A stretch of 64,000 nt of DNA from Heliopora coerulea (lineage: Eukaryota; Cnidaria; Anthozoa; Scleralcyonacea; Helioporidae), in the NCBI GenBank assembly GCA_030142905.1, contig JASJOG010000059.1, positions 973,001 to 1,037,000 of the forward strand, read 5' to 3'. The position numbers were made by a program, and so were the translations under genes. The notes below the pieces were generated by a model. The model was given only the letters and a program-made list of their open reading frames with translations. It ran no database searches and was not told where the DNA came from. Each line of letters begins with the position of its first letter. Within the stretch, counting starts at the first letter, position 1. Below are positions 24,334 through 34,610 of this stretch, one piece after another.

Positions 24334-25975
24334 CAGGGTGTCCCAAAAAACCCGAAAACTATTGAAATCACCAACAACAAGTTAATTGTTAGAATTTGAA
24401 TGCCTTAGCACTCTGTTGGTCCCAACGAGTGCATAAATGATTGATATAAGTAATTTTATATATAATGAAGCTGTCTAAAACAGTAAAATGTTGTTAGTAC
24501 GCAGCGTTTATTTATGTGAGTTTTATGGTGCGTAAACACAATGGAATCAGATTGTATTCATGATCAACATGTGCTTGTTGTGCTGTTTCAGGCTTTTAGG
24601 AAGGAAAAGTATGTGCATTAAAACAAAACAGTTTTTATTTACAATATTTACAATTTACAGCTATGGATACAATCAAGCACCGTGACCTTCGACATGTCTC
24701 CCTTCTCTTGCAACACAAAGCATTGTTCGCCTGTACATATCACTCACTGCCCGTCGAATGAAGGTAGGCTGCTCTTGTAAGGCATCGAACTCTCTGACGA
24801 TCCTCTGGCGTAACTCGTTAATATTTTGCGGTGGAGTTGCAAATACTTTATCTTTAACATATCCCTAAAAAAAAGTCGCATGGTGTCAAGTCAGGTGAGC
24901 GCGGTGGCCATTGAACATCATGACCTAAACCTATGATGCGGTGATTTCCAAACACATCGTTGAGGCGATCTCTAACTGCGATAAGACGATGTGCAGGAGC
25001 GCCATCTTGAGCCCACCAAAGACCCCGAAACCTCCCCTCCCAATATTGGTTATTAAAATGTTCATTAAATTGTGGAAAGACAAATTCGTTGAGCATTCGA
25101 AGATAGGCGATTCCGTTAACATTCCCCACGAAAAAGTAAGGACCAAGCATTAAACCATTACCGCAAAGTGCTGCCCAAACCGTCAAATGTACGCAAGAAT
25201 CGCTCCTTTCAAAATTAAATGCAGGCGGGTGTCCTTTAGGTGCATATTGCCGTACATTTTGCGTATTGACTTCGCCGTTCATCACAAATGATGCTTCGTC
25301 TCCAATCACCAAGCTATCCAAAAAGTTTTCCCGACGACAGCGTTCGTTGAACCATCTGGAGAAGTGCAATCGACGTGCAAAGTCGCCTGCCAACAACTCG
25401 TGCCGCACATGCATTCGGTATGGGTGCCATTTAATTTCAATCTTTGTTATCCGGTTAAAGCTTGTTCTGGAAATCGGAATGGGGTTGCGACGAGCACTCA
25501 CGTGAGGATTTTGCTGGAACAGATCTCTTAAAGCGTCAATATTTTGCGCAGTTCGAATAGTTCTTCTTCTGCCAGAATGCCCTTAATTAATGTTTAAACT
25601 CGTACCTGCGTTTAAATACTTTCTGACGTTGCTAAAAATTGTGCTTGGCGCAGGTGGATTTCGATCTGGAAACCTTTGTTGAAAGCGTTTAGCACTTCCG
25701 TTGTACTTTGGGTACGCGTATAATTTATCACAATAAAAACTCTTTGTTCTGTGGTCAGTTGGTCACGAAGTTTTTCTCTGTTAGAATTTTATAATTTGCT
25801 TTAAATTCCCACGGGCAAAAAATCGCGCACTTTACAAGGCGATTTTCTTATCTAAATTTTAATACATGCACCTTGTCAATATTTTACGCATCATTACGTT
25901 CAGCTTTTTAGTAGGGCATTCAAATTTTAACAATAAGTGATTTCAATAGTTTTCGGGTTTTTTTGGGACACCCTG
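24334..25975 (-). mobile_element. Mariner-like transposon
   Basis: 1642-bp element with TA on both sides (24332-24333 and 25976-25977). Inverted ends begin CAGGGTGTCCCAAAAAA, stay matched for about 38 bp with one indel, and share further ATTGTTAnAATTTGAATGCC sequence inside. It encodes a transposase on the minus strand. The paralogous segment near 34896 reads straight through (TTAACATGTAACTCCGATC), an empty site, so insertion followed the segmental duplication or was absent from that copy. Confidence 0.9.
24672..25790 (-). pseudogene. Mariner-superfamily transposase, frameshifted
   Basis: The main open frame is 24854-25501 (215 residues). It contains the first catalytic Asp in VIGDEASFVMNG, the second in WWAQDGAPAH and the third in WPPRSPDLTPCDFF. 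By my count 42 residues separate the second and third Asp, longer than the DD34D of classical mariners and close to DD41D-type relatives. Upstream, 25502-25790 keeps a degenerate helix-turn-helix region with stops. Downstream, a frameshift in a T8 run near 24868 leads into a continued frame (NELRQRIV, SDMYRRTM) that ends near 24677. At least two breaks make the copy inactive. The enzyme would cut and paste the element at TA dinucleotides. Confidence 0.8.
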
Positions 25976-25977
25976 TA

Positions 25978-27050
25978 TAGGTCCGATCAAACGCGTGTTT
26001 CATTCCTGGATGATTCGAGGTTTTTAATCCTTGTCTACCTTCATTATTTCCTCGTCTGTGTTGGAATCACTTGAGTTGTCAAAATGGTGATGTAATAAAA
26101 TGACTTATTTTAATCGTGAATACAAAGTGGAAGAATTGATGTGACCAGACCGAGATAATAGGAAACAGATTCGACTTTGGCTTTGGTGGAAATTGCCCTA
26201 GTTATTGCCGTGGAAAACCAATACGTCTTTCTTCTCCCCTTCGACCACCTGAGAACTTATTTCAGTTTCTTAATTTCTGTTTTTAAAACTCGTCCGTAAC
26301 AATACTCGCAGAAGATCTCAAAAGCATTCGAACGACTTCATCTACGTGCGTATTTACCGTCTAATTTTACGGGGAAATAAATTCCGCGTTCACAGGAACG
26401 GCCATGGAACAACATACCTGCGTTCAAGTAAACTAAGAGCAATAATTACTAAGCCGAAGTTTTATCAGACGTTTAGCCACAGGCTGCTTAGTGTCGTCGA
26501 CATTTTCTTACTCATGACAAGGAATATTATTAGGTTCCCTTCGGAAAAAAGTTACAGTTTTATCGTCGTCTCCCTTCTGATGTGCCAAAATCGAGATCAG
26601 CGGCATGTCTTTCCGCTTCTTGGAATTGGGAACTCATCGAGAAGTGTAAATAAAAGCAAAGAAAGAGCTCGTCTCAGTATTCACGTATTTAAAGCTTGCC
26701 GTGGCTTGCGTGTTTGAGTTGAAATTCGACCAACGAAGTCAGGGTTTTCATGTTTATTTTATGTCTGATCAAAATGTCTTTCGTGCGAGAAGAAAACGAA
26801 ATTTTCATCAACCTGGACTCTTGCCAAAACACCCTACAGCGCCGACTTCCATTCCCTCTGCCATGAGGACATCCCTTGTCGAGACTTTCTAAACTTCTCC
26901 AGACACAAAAAGTACTCACGTTCCAAGTCACTCAGATACGTGGTATGAAACTTCAATTCATGTCGAAGAAGACTGTTTCGTTTATCTAATTTGCATGCCT
27001 TTCTTGGAATCATTTGAGTGGTGACAACAAGGATATAATAAAACCACATG
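25978..27050. repeat. Downstream flank of gene A, duplicated at gene B
   Basis: Closely matches 34900-35990. A shared plus-strand frame (26346-26717 here, 35263-35685 there) is open in both copies but not kept in the flanks of genes C and D, so I treat it as duplicated non-coding DNA. A degraded relative of this flank also lies below genes C, D and F. Confidence 0.7.
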
Positions 27051-27051
27051 T

Positions 27052-27057
27052 TTTAAT
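27052..27057 (-). promoter_or_regulatory. Candidate poly(A) signal of gene A
   Basis: Minus-strand ATTAAA about 150 bases after the stop codon, within a TTTTAATCG block (plus sense) kept below genes B, C, D and E. In gene F the block reads TTTTGATCG and the hexamer is lost. Conservation in non-coding DNA supports it, but there is no transcript evidence. Confidence 0.4.
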
Positions 27058-27204
27058 CGATGATATAAAGTTTCGACAAACAAACAGATGTGAATAGGAC
27101 AAGAGGTTTAACATTGTATATACGAAGGAAAGTAATTCGGTAAATTTAACTATGAACTTAGATTACAGGTTAAGAAAAGCGTAGTTTGTTCACATGGTTC
27201 ATCC

Positions 27205-27798
27205 TCAGTATTGAGCTTTGTACTCTGGAGGTGGAATTTGAGGTTGTTGTTGTGGCGGAGCTTGTCCTTGGTTGATGTAAGGGGAGCTTTGGAAAGGAGG
27301 AGGACTCTGGTAAGGCACCGCACCACTTTGAACCTGGGAGTTCTGCGTGGCGACAACTGTAGCTCCAGGTTGGCAAGGCTGGGCGAGGACCACGCCGCTC
27401 TGCACTGGTCTACGTGATGTCGAGGCTGCACAACAGCAACAAAAGATGGCGATGGAGACGGGAAGAACGACCACAAGAAGAACGCCAACGACAATTACAG
27501 CGATGATCCACGTGGCTAAAGCTTTAGCTACGTCTTCTGAACAAAGTATCGTGCATACATCTGAACTGCAGCATTCATCTGACCCACCACAATCACTGTC
27601 GGTGCTACAACTTCTTCCAATGCAGGTAGATCGGCAAGTACCAAGTAAAGAACCTTTTGAGGTGCAGCAGCGTTGGCCATAGTCACATATAATGTTGGAA
27701 TAACACGTTTTACCAGAAGCTTCTACTTGAAGTCTCTTTTCGCTCAACAAGACAACAACAGAGAGAACAAGGACCAGACATGCACCAAACTTAAACAT
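27205..27798 (-). CDS. Cys-rich single-pass membrane protein with PPxY tail, copy A
   Basis: Intact single-exon gene of 197 residues. Residues 1-27 are a signal peptide (MFKFGACLVLVLSVVVLL core). Residues 32-86 hold 12 cysteines spaced C-x5-C-x5-CC-x9-C-x3-C-x4-C-x5-C-x5-CC-x4-C-x3-C, suggesting six disulfides outside the cell. About 97-119 is one membrane span, followed directly by CCCC (120-123), a probable palmitoylation site. The tail is rich in Pro and Gln and ends IPPPEYKAQY, so PPEY could bind WW-domain proteins such as Nedd4-type ligases. The layout recalls Shisa adaptors, though the cysteine spacing is not theirs. The start is the first ATG before the signal peptide and is shared by all intact copies. 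No function is known to me. Confidence 0.85.
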   Translation of the reverse strand: MFKFGACLVLVLSVVVLLSEKRLQVEASGKTCYSNIICDYGQRCCTSKGSLLGTCRSTCIGRSCSTDSDCGGSDECCSSDVCTILCSEDVAKALATWIIAVIVVGVLLVVVLPVSIAIFCCCCAASTSRRPVQSGVVLAQPCQPGATVVATQNSQVQSGAVPYQSPPPFQSSPYINQGQAPPQQQPQIPPPEYKAQY

Positions 27799-27895
27799 CG
27801 TAAACTGAACGCCTTCCTAGAACGCGGAAGAATGACTAAGACACGTGAAACAGCTACGTCTGTTTAGCCTGCGAATAGACTCCACCCGATTCCAC

Positions 27896-27902
27896 TACGT
27901 CA
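27896..27902 (-). promoter_or_regulatory. CRE/ATF-like site upstream of gene A
   Basis: TGACGTA on the minus strand about 100 bases before the ATG. It is present at the same place before gene C (52041-52047) and lost before B and D. The match is short, so this is only suggestive. Confidence 0.2.
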
Positions 27903-28303
27903 TCAGCCTACGGTCGTTACGGAGTTGCATGAGAGAAAACGCCAACTACTCACCGAAAACTAATTGTGCCTAGCTTCCCGCCGCAACCAGACTCGTACAT
28001 TTCATTTCTTCAGCAAAATTATTTACTTCGAATAGAATCTTTCCCATAAACTTTTCATCACTCAAAGCTGTGGCCAGCGACAAAGTCACCTAAATACCTC
28101 ATCAATTATTCATACAGACCAGCTGTTTCTTACAGAAAGTGAATTACTGCGAGATAGGCATATCCAAGTTAAGAGACAACGTCTCTACGTCTGGAATGAG
28201 TTCATTTTTAAGAGCCTTTAGGTACATGAGGTCTCCATGTGTGAGGATCTGGTCGACTGTGAGGGTCGTCTACGGACGAACTGCCACTGATTGAGGAAAC
28301 AAC

Positions 28304-28506
28304 AAGGCCGAAAAACTCATCAAAGAACACTGTCTTTCTCTTGAAATATCTCACTAAATCGTTCGTGACTTGATGAATAGTTCCATTAACGAATAAAGTT
28401 GAGTTGGACATTACAAGACACTTACCCAACACTGACGAACAAACTGAGCTTCTGCGTGCTATAAGGGACGTACTACCTGCCGTTGACCGTACGATTACAA
28501 GAGCTC
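28304..28506 (+). repeat. Start of duplicated block X1
   Basis: AACAAGGCCGAAAAACTC begins a segment repeated at 43142 and 52448. It is interrupted after 28506 by a LINE. Short frames on both strands here have no recognised product. Confidence 0.7.
28466..28506. repeat. Left 41-bp target-site duplication of the LINE
   Basis: Identical to 30504-30544. Both copies carry substitutions (GTTGACCGT) that differ from the paralogous sites in the other blocks (GCTGACCAT), so they derive from one target. Confidence 0.9.
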
Positions 28507-30271
28507 AAAATTCTAAGAAATCGAGTAAACCGCGAGCGTAAATCGTGTCGATCAAAGTTTTATAAGTCAAAGGTAGAACACCTAAAAGAATGTTCGCCGT
28601 CCATTTGGTGGAAGGAAGTCAAAAAGCTTAGTGGTTTGGCGTCACAGGTCACCTATTGCGAAGATTCGATGTCTTTATTGCAAAACCTAGAAAGTAGGAC
28701 TGGCCAAACACCCAACACTCCATACCACCTTGCCAATCTAATAAATCAAACCTTCCTCGAGCCAATGAAAGTATTCGACCCATTGCCATCTTGTTTTACG
28801 AACCGAGACGCTATCGAGAATTCCCAACTAACTAACCAATCCTTTTGTACGTCCGAGTTCTCGGTCTTCAAACACCTGGTAAGCTTAAATCCAAGCAAAG
28901 CTAGTGGCCCAGACGGCATTCCAGCTTGGGTATTGAAAGAAAACGCTGATATCTTAGCCTCACCAATCTCAGACATATTGAATCTATCCTATAATGAAGC
29001 GCGTCTCCCTTCGATATGGAAACACGCGGATATCGTTCCAATTCCGAAACAAAAACCCGTTCGAGAGGTAAATAAACATCTACGACCAATATCTTTAACA
29101 CCCATCATCTCCAAAATAGCAGAGGATTATATAGTAGAAGAATACATTAAACCAACTGTACTTCAAAGAATTGATCCTAATCAATTTGGCACAATTCCAA
29201 AATCTAGCCCGACGTTTGCACTTATAAGTATGTTACACTCTTGGAATGGTTCTACCGATGGAACTGGTGCTACGGTCAGAGTCATCTTATTTGACTTTAA
29301 AAATGCTTTTGACTTGATAGATCATGGCTTATTGGTTACCAAACTCCAAACATATAATTTACCGCATTGGGTTGTCAACTGGATTACAGATTTTCTCACA
29401 TGCAGAAAACAAAGGGTAAAGCTAAACCAAGAGGATTACTCGGATTGGGCTGAAGTTCCCGCCGGAGTTCCACAGGGTACAAAATTAGGTCCATGGCTAT
29501 ATTTAATAATGATCGATAAACTAACAGTCTCTTGTGGTGACGTGGAAGTTCGTAGATGACACAACTGTTGATGAATTAGTCAGCAAATGCAACGAAAGCA
29601 GAATCCAGACCACAGTTAATGATCTACTAACCCAAATCTCTGAATTAAAATTTCAATTGAATGAACAGAAATGTAAAGAATTACGTATTGGCTTTGGTGA
29701 ACCAAGTGGTACTTTCGATCCAGTTATTGTGAACGATACCCCTTTGGAGGTGGTCCCGTGTGCAAAAATCCTCGGATTAACCGTTTCCAACAATTTAAAA
29801 TGGAACGATCACATTTACCAAACCATCGTGAAAGCAAGAAAGCGATTATACTTTTTGTCACAACTCAAACGAGCCAAAGTTGGGACTAAGGAATTAATAG
29901 TATTTTACAGCACATGTATTTGACCAATCTTGGAATATGCATGCCCGGTCTTTCACAACAGTCTGTCCAACTACTTATCCAACGACTTGGAAATGATTCA
30001 GAAAAGAGCGTTGAAAATAATCTATCCCTGGACCTCATATGCAGATGCGCTGATAATTACTGGCCTCCAACACCTCAGTACCAGAAGAGAAAAGATAACG
30101 AATAATCTTTTCCTGGATATCATGAGTGATGAAAACCACAAACTTCACGAATTTCTCCCTCCCCGACATATCTATGCTACCGAACTTAGGACCAAACATA
30201 AGTTTAATGTAAACTTCAGAACAAACCGTTTTAAAAACAGTTTTTTCATCGCAAACACATTAAAATTTTAA
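28507..30271 (+). pseudogene. LINE reverse transcriptase with one frameshift and one stop
   Basis: The first frame runs to 29559 and contains SLNPSKASGPDGIPAWVLKE, LRPISLTP, FDFKNAFDLIDH and VPAGVPQGTKLGPWL, the successive reverse transcriptase blocks. A one-base frameshift near 29535 moves the catalytic KFVDDTT into the next frame (29534-29923). A single stop after FYSTCI near 29921 separates the PILEYACPVFH block, and the frame continues to 30271. With only two lesions the copy is fairly young. The apparent Met start at 28483 lies in the flanking target sequence and is not the element's own start. Confidence 0.85.
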
Positions 30272-30503
30272 ACAATTTTAGTATTTTAGATTGAATAACT
30301 CTTAACATTAGAATCGACCCTTCTAAAAATGGTCCATTAGAGTAATTTTTTACGTATCGTTTCTAAACTTCCGTTAGTTCCAGGTAAATTGTATAACTGG
30401 TGTAACATAATAGAAGTGAATGTATTTTGTAATGTAAACATAATTCAGCCTATGGCTGCAAGCTTTACCAATTAAAAACATCTATCCTATCCTATCCTTC
30501 AAA
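28507..30503 (+). mobile_element. 5'-truncated CR1/Jockey-like LINE
   Basis: Plus-strand non-LTR retrotransposon, 5' truncated inside or just before the reverse transcriptase and lacking its endonuclease. It ends in a (TATCC)n tail at about 30482-30499. It is bounded by a perfect 41-bp target duplication. The insertion interrupts block X1; blocks X2 and X3 show the site uninterrupted. Confidence 0.9.
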
Positions 30504-30544
30504 GGACGTACTACCTGCCGTTGACCGTACGATTACAAGAGCTC
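30504..30544. repeat. Right 41-bp target-site duplication of the LINE
   Basis: Second copy of the duplicated target. Directly after it this block lacks about 38 bp present in blocks X2 and X3. Confidence 0.9.
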
Positions 30545-30673
30545 CAAAATTTTGCTGATATTCGAGCACATAGTAGCCCATCTTCAGTTGCAAGATTAGT
30601 ATTGCCGCTCGCCTAATGGCTCGTTGCATCAGGTATCGTTTTTGTTGTTATTGTGTTTTACCTCCTTGTAGCT

Positions 30674-31768
30674 CAATGAACACGTCAGTCGAAAGCTCCG
30701 ACATGATCAATAACACAGACCAAACGAATATCCCCCAGCCTGCCTCCGGGAACCAACCAGACTGGCCATCGGGCTAAGTTGTCGCGCTGTTATCGTCGAT
30801 GCATGATGACATCATAACTCAAACAAATGCTCTTATTCCGCGACTAATCACATCGCTTGAATCAAACCGTAGCTCAACTTCAAAGCAAGTCAAGCAGACC
30901 TCAAAGAGGGTTACCGCAACCGATCAAGAAGCGTAGGGAACCAGCCCCAAAGAAAGCCAGAAAGGTCCCAAAGACAGGGCAACCAATGAGTGGTAAAGAC
31001 CACGCTGACGTCGAAGCCAGTGGCCGAGTTGACCCAGAACACCACGGACTACTTCCTTGCTTCCATTTCGTTAACCTTTTGTCCTCAGACGAAGCAGGCG
31101 CTCGAATTTCAGAGAAACTGGCCAAGATTGTCAACAAGAATATTGAGTCAGAGTTTGATATCGACAAACTCAAAAACATCAAATCCTACAAGCGGCCTTG
31201 GAGTTGTGATCAATTATATGTCTCCAAGATTAACCCTGAAATATTGTCGAACATCCTGGCCCGTGCATGAAAAGCTGACGTAAAAGTCGCTAATTTGCAA
31301 GACTAATTGCTCAGGGGCATCTCTACTATAATGATGACACTAAATGAGCTTTTGCAATGTGATGCAAACAAAGGCAAAATAAATCTACAAGAAGTTGCTA
31401 CAAAGTTTATCGATGCAGCCGCCAATATGGGACATGTGGCCAAGGAGTTGTCTTTTAACTGTAGAGAGGCCTTACGAGCCTTTCTTCACAAGGATTTTAA
31501 GGAGATCTGCCTGCTCCCGAGCCGTTAAAGTGGAGCACATGCTGTTTGGTGATGTCTGCCAAGATTCAGCAATTTACAAACACCAGCAGAGTTGTTGGAA
31601 CTGTTACGGGTCCAGAACCATCAGGCAATCATAGCCCTCATTGTGAATACTCTAGACATAATATACAAAATCCCGGACCTTTTTTATCCCAGCGAGGGAG
31701 GAACCAGTTTCCTCCCAAACGGAACTTTCAACCCCAGTCGAAAAGAAATTTCAGAGGACCCAGCTAGG
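30674..31768 (+). pseudogene. DIRS-like gag remnant, block X1
   Basis: Open pieces at 30857-31270, 31307-31528 and 31546-31767 follow an N-terminal piece starting about 30674. Diagnostic parts are KLKNIKSYKRPWSCDQLYV with KINPEILSNIL, the NELLQCDANKGKINLQEVATKF helix region, and a basic tail (NFQPQSKRNFRGPS). This order, with an XVNPEI-type motif before helical repeats, resembles the first protein of DIRS-type retroelements; the assignment is by recollection. A TGA splits LARA from KADVKVANLQ, and a frameshift precedes the tail. The same TGA is in all three blocks, so the gene was dead before the duplication. No reverse transcriptase or tyrosine recombinase lies nearby. Confidence 0.55.
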
Positions 31769-32114
31769 CTGCAGCCTGAGGTAAATACCTTTCCCAATTT
31801 TGTTAAAAATAAACTTGTTCCTTAGTCGAAGAATAAAGATTAGAGCCAAGCCCAAAATCCTAAAGTGGAACATGTTAAGTTGAAATTTCAGTTTAATTTT
31901 AACCAATGCATCTTGCTATTTATTAGTTTAGACTTACGTTTTCAAACCGTTCTTTTACGAACGCAATAGATATTTATTGTATTTCCATTCGCCATGGTAT
32001 TGGCTAGTCTCACAACTCTGTTTACGGGTAAATCTCTTTGAATTTTTAAATTTTACTAATGTGCGCCACCGAAATAGGGTGGTGGAAAGGTAGGCATGAA
32101 GACCGGTAGGGGGT

Positions 32115-32430
32115 GGTGTCGCCGCTAGAACGTAACCACTGAGACCAGGTAACCGTGTGGGGATTGGGACTGGAAAATTAAGTATTTTATTTACCTGACG
32201 ACTTTTTGGAAAAAATCTTTAGTGTTTAGGTTAAAATGTCACCAAGGATAACACGTCAACGGTTAGAATTAGGGTTAGGATTAGTGTTAGGATTAGAGTA
32301 AGAGTTAGGATTAGGAACCTAACTGTAATCCTAATCCTAACCATAATATTAATTTTAATTCTGAATCTTGGGACCACCGACATTTCAGAATTACCCTGAA
32401 TCTTGGATGAGAGGATATTTAACACCACGC
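32115..32430. mobile_element. Telomere-like foldback element, right arm lost
   Basis: The left arm (CTAGAACGTAACCACTGAG and on to AAATTAAGTATTTTATTTAC) matches the complete elements in X2 and X3. The centre holds TTAGGATTAG / CTAATCCTAA inverted repeats at about 32265-32345. The right arm is missing. Confidence 0.7.
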
Positions 32431-32689
32431 TTGATACTTGGGGCTTGTTTTGTGGCTCTTATAACGGTCCAGCTCTCCTGAAACGACTGTAGTCTCGAGT
32501 TGAATTCAAATTTAAGTAACAGCTTTTTACACTACGGGAGCTGACATCTTCCTTAAGACGTGAAAATGGCCTGGGTGACATTGTATGCCAAACGACGAGG
32601 GTGTTGAGAATGCCCTGGAGAATAAAAATTCATTCTCTTTGTTTTGCATGAGGAATTCTTTTCTTAATACGCACGCTCTCAAGCTGTTC

Positions 32690-32800
32690 TCTCATAAAAA
32701 CTTTCTGAGTCCCTGACGGGAATCGAACCCGTAACCTTCTGATCGCCGGTGAGACGCTCTAACCATTGAGTTACAAAGACTCAGATGAAGAGCGAAGGTT
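32690..32800 (-). repeat. tRNA-derived SINE (minus)
   Basis: Reverse complement of the full head at 33052-33125 with only a few differences, followed by the CTGAGAGAACAGCTTG-type body. Confidence 0.75.
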
Positions 32801-32919
32801 AAATTTGTATATTCGTATAGATGGTAGACATATGTACTGCCAGTGTGCTAGTCTCGATATGTCGTCTGTTTTTATGTTAATTAATGATGTGTTTGTGACA
32901 GCTTGGTAATTATGTTCTC

Positions 32920-33010
32920 AATACGCACGCTCTCAAGCTGTTCTCTCAGAAAAACTTTCTGAGTCCCTGACAGGAATCGAACCCGTAACCTTCTGATCGC
33001 CGGTGAGATC
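32920..33010 (-). repeat. tRNA-derived SINE, truncated (minus)
   Basis: Near-identical to 32690-32770 but cut within the A-box half, at GGTGAGA. It faces the plus copy 40 bases further on. Confidence 0.75.
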
Positions 33011-33051
33011 TATACGAACTAGTACACAAATTTAACCTTCGCTCACATATG

Positions 33052-33190
33052 AGTCTTTGTAGCTCAATGGTTAGAGCGTCTCACCGGCGATCAGAAGGTT
33101 ACGGGTTCGATTCCCGTTAGGGACTCAGAACGTTTTTCTGAGAGAACAGCTTGATAGCGTACGTATTAAGAACATAATTACCAAGCTACC
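33052..33190 (+). repeat. Best-preserved tRNA-derived SINE
   Basis: The head 33052-33125 folds as a tRNA. The acceptor stem is AGTCTTT with AGGGACT (7 bp with two G-T pairs). Box A is TAGCTCAATGG (33060-33070). The T stem is perfect (ACGGG/CCCGT), with box B GGTTCGATTCC (33104-33114). The anticodon stem has one mismatch and position 33 is C, not T, so it is not a working tRNA gene. The body CTCAGAACGTTTTTCTGAGA follows. Boxes A and B would form an internal RNA polymerase III promoter. Confidence 0.8.
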
Positions 33191-33569
33191 ACAAACACAT
33201 CAGAAATTCTTTTGTTTCGAAGGACGGGTCGCTTAAGTTTCAACCTTTAAAGGTTGGATTCGTTTTCTTTTGTTCATTGTTCTTTCATTGTTTTCGCTTT
33301 GTTCTCCAAGAATTTCTTTTGTTCTTGGTGTCCAATCTACAGGATACTGACCCTTAAAGGGTTAACGTCGTAGATCTTAAGTCCCCTGTTTTAGGCTAGC
33401 TAATGCCAGACTATTTTACTCGGCCGACGCCACATGACTTTACTCGTCGAGGGAAGACGTCCTTCTCGGAAAGGGTTATAACTGTCTCGACCAATACAAT
33501 GCATATTCACTCGGTCGATTTAAAATTACCGACGTATTGAGGGTCCCCCCGAAGGCAAAGCTATCAAAA
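33191..33569. other. No recognisable feature
   Basis: TTTAAAGGTTGGATTCG and GGGTTAACGTCG motifs suggest an old repeat, but no boundaries can be set. Confidence 0.35.
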
Positions 33570-33939
33570 CCTAGTCCACACGAGCACATTTTCTGTGGCA
33601 GCTTTCTCAGTGACCATTTTTATTTGCTCGTATACGTGAGAAAGTTTGCCCGAATTTTATTTGACAAATGGATTTGTTGAAAGACTGGCGCGCCAGTTTC
33701 TATGTGGCAAAGAAGAAATGTCATATGCGAAAGTTGGTTCGTGAACACGACCAGTCACGAAAAATTTGCCACGTACTCAGAGGTTGGCAGTGGCTTCTTC
33801 GATTTTGTCTCCAGTATCCATAGTCATTTCTGGCGCATAGGCAAACGAGATTTTAACATAGCATTTGCTGTCTTTATGCACGAGCAAATATATCTATCAC
33901 AGAAAACTTGCCACAGAAAATTTACTCGTTTGGACTAGG
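33570..33939. mobile_element. 370-bp MITE with CCTAGTCC ends
   Basis: Imperfect inverted repeats of about 60-70 bp start CCTAGTCCACACGAG and include ATTTTCTGTGGCA and ATTTGCTCGT. The target duplication is unclear, so the superfamily is not assigned. It is non-coding. Confidence 0.65.
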
Positions 33940-33991
33940 CTTAAGTCCATCAAACAAACAAGCACACCTTTGTAACCTTAGTTCTCTACCC

Positions 33992-34125
33992 AAGTCTTGG
34001 TAGCTCAATAGTCAGAGCTCTTCCCGAAAATCAGAAGTTCGACCCCGTTTTGGACTCAGAAACATTTTCTCAGGATTTGAGGTTGACGAACGTTCGCATG
34101 GTTTACATGGTACTACATGGTTTAC
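33992..34125 (+). repeat. tRNA-derived SINE
   Basis: TGGTAGCTCAATAGTCAGAG (box A), GAAGTTCGACCCCG (box B remnant), then GGACTCAGAAACATTTTCTC and GAGGTTGACGAACGTTCGCA. Confidence 0.65.
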
Positions 34126-34235
34126 ATCAATAAACATTCAGGAAGTCGATTCAGAAGTATTGTCATAACTGCAGAGTGAGCTCGATTGTCGGCCAGCTTA
34201 ACGCCCAGACATCTGTAAACTTTGCTCTGCATCCG

Positions 34236-34345
34236 ATAGTTAGAGTCTCAATGGTTACCCGGAGGTATGGCGTTCAATTCCGGCTCAGGGCTCAGAAACG
34301 TTTTCTGACGATCTTGAGCCTGAAGAACGCTTAAATGTCGTCTTT
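34236..34345 (+). repeat. tRNA-derived SINE, degenerate
   Basis: GTTAGAGTCTCAATGGTTA then GGCGTTCAATTCCGGCTCAG, then GGCTCAGAAACGTTTTCTGA and GAGCCTGAAGAACGC. Confidence 0.55.
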
Positions 34346-34497
34346 CACGATAGCCACAACCGCGAGATCATATATGCCTAACATTAACATCCGACATTCG
34401 TAAAGACCATTGAGGGTTGTTTTGTCAAATCCATCGCTTAGGTAGTGCAAATCACCAATCAAACCTGTAGAAACTATAAACCTCCGCTCTCCATCGC

Positions 34498-34610
34498 ATT
34501 CTCGGTGGTCAATGGTTTGAGCGTCTCGCGGCTAAGTCCAATCCCAACTAGGAGTTAAGACGGATGTATACTGACAATTAGAGCTTGACGAACATTTGCA
34601 TACTGTCTAA
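34498..34610 (+). repeat. SINE at the edge of the gene B block
   Basis: CTCGGTGGTCAATGGTTTGA and AGCGTCTCGCGGC head; body GAGCTTGACGAACATTTGCA. The duplicated block starts right after it (TTAGGTTTGCTAATGCATA), as it does at about 24040. Confidence 0.55.

Noticed and set aside
26346..26717. Plus-strand frame downstream of gene A, also open at 35263-35685
   Set aside because: Open in two recent duplicates only; the frame is broken in the related flanks of C and D, so openness reflects shared ancestry.
27211..27417. Plus-strand frames over the Pro-rich tails of copies A, C and D
   Set aside because: Antisense shadows of the conserved minus-strand genes.
28208..28432. 74-residue minus-strand frame, repeated at 52353-52577
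   Set aside because: Conserved only as part of the young duplicated block; no recognisable motif and not kept in X2, where the Penelope-like element replaced part of it.
28483..28506. Met at 28483 as the start of the LINE protein
   Set aside because: It lies in the 41-bp target duplication, outside the element.
32260..32350. True telomeric array
   Set aside because: TTAGGA-like units are irregular, short and inverted inside a foldback element; there is no uniform TTAGGG run.
33052..33125. Functional tRNA gene
   Set aside because: The fold is good but the anticodon stem has a mismatch, position 33 is not T, and the same head occurs many times with a common non-tRNA body. It is a SINE head.
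33702..33938. 78-residue plus-strand frame
   Set aside because: Lies wholly inside the CCTAGTCC-ended MITE and has no motif.
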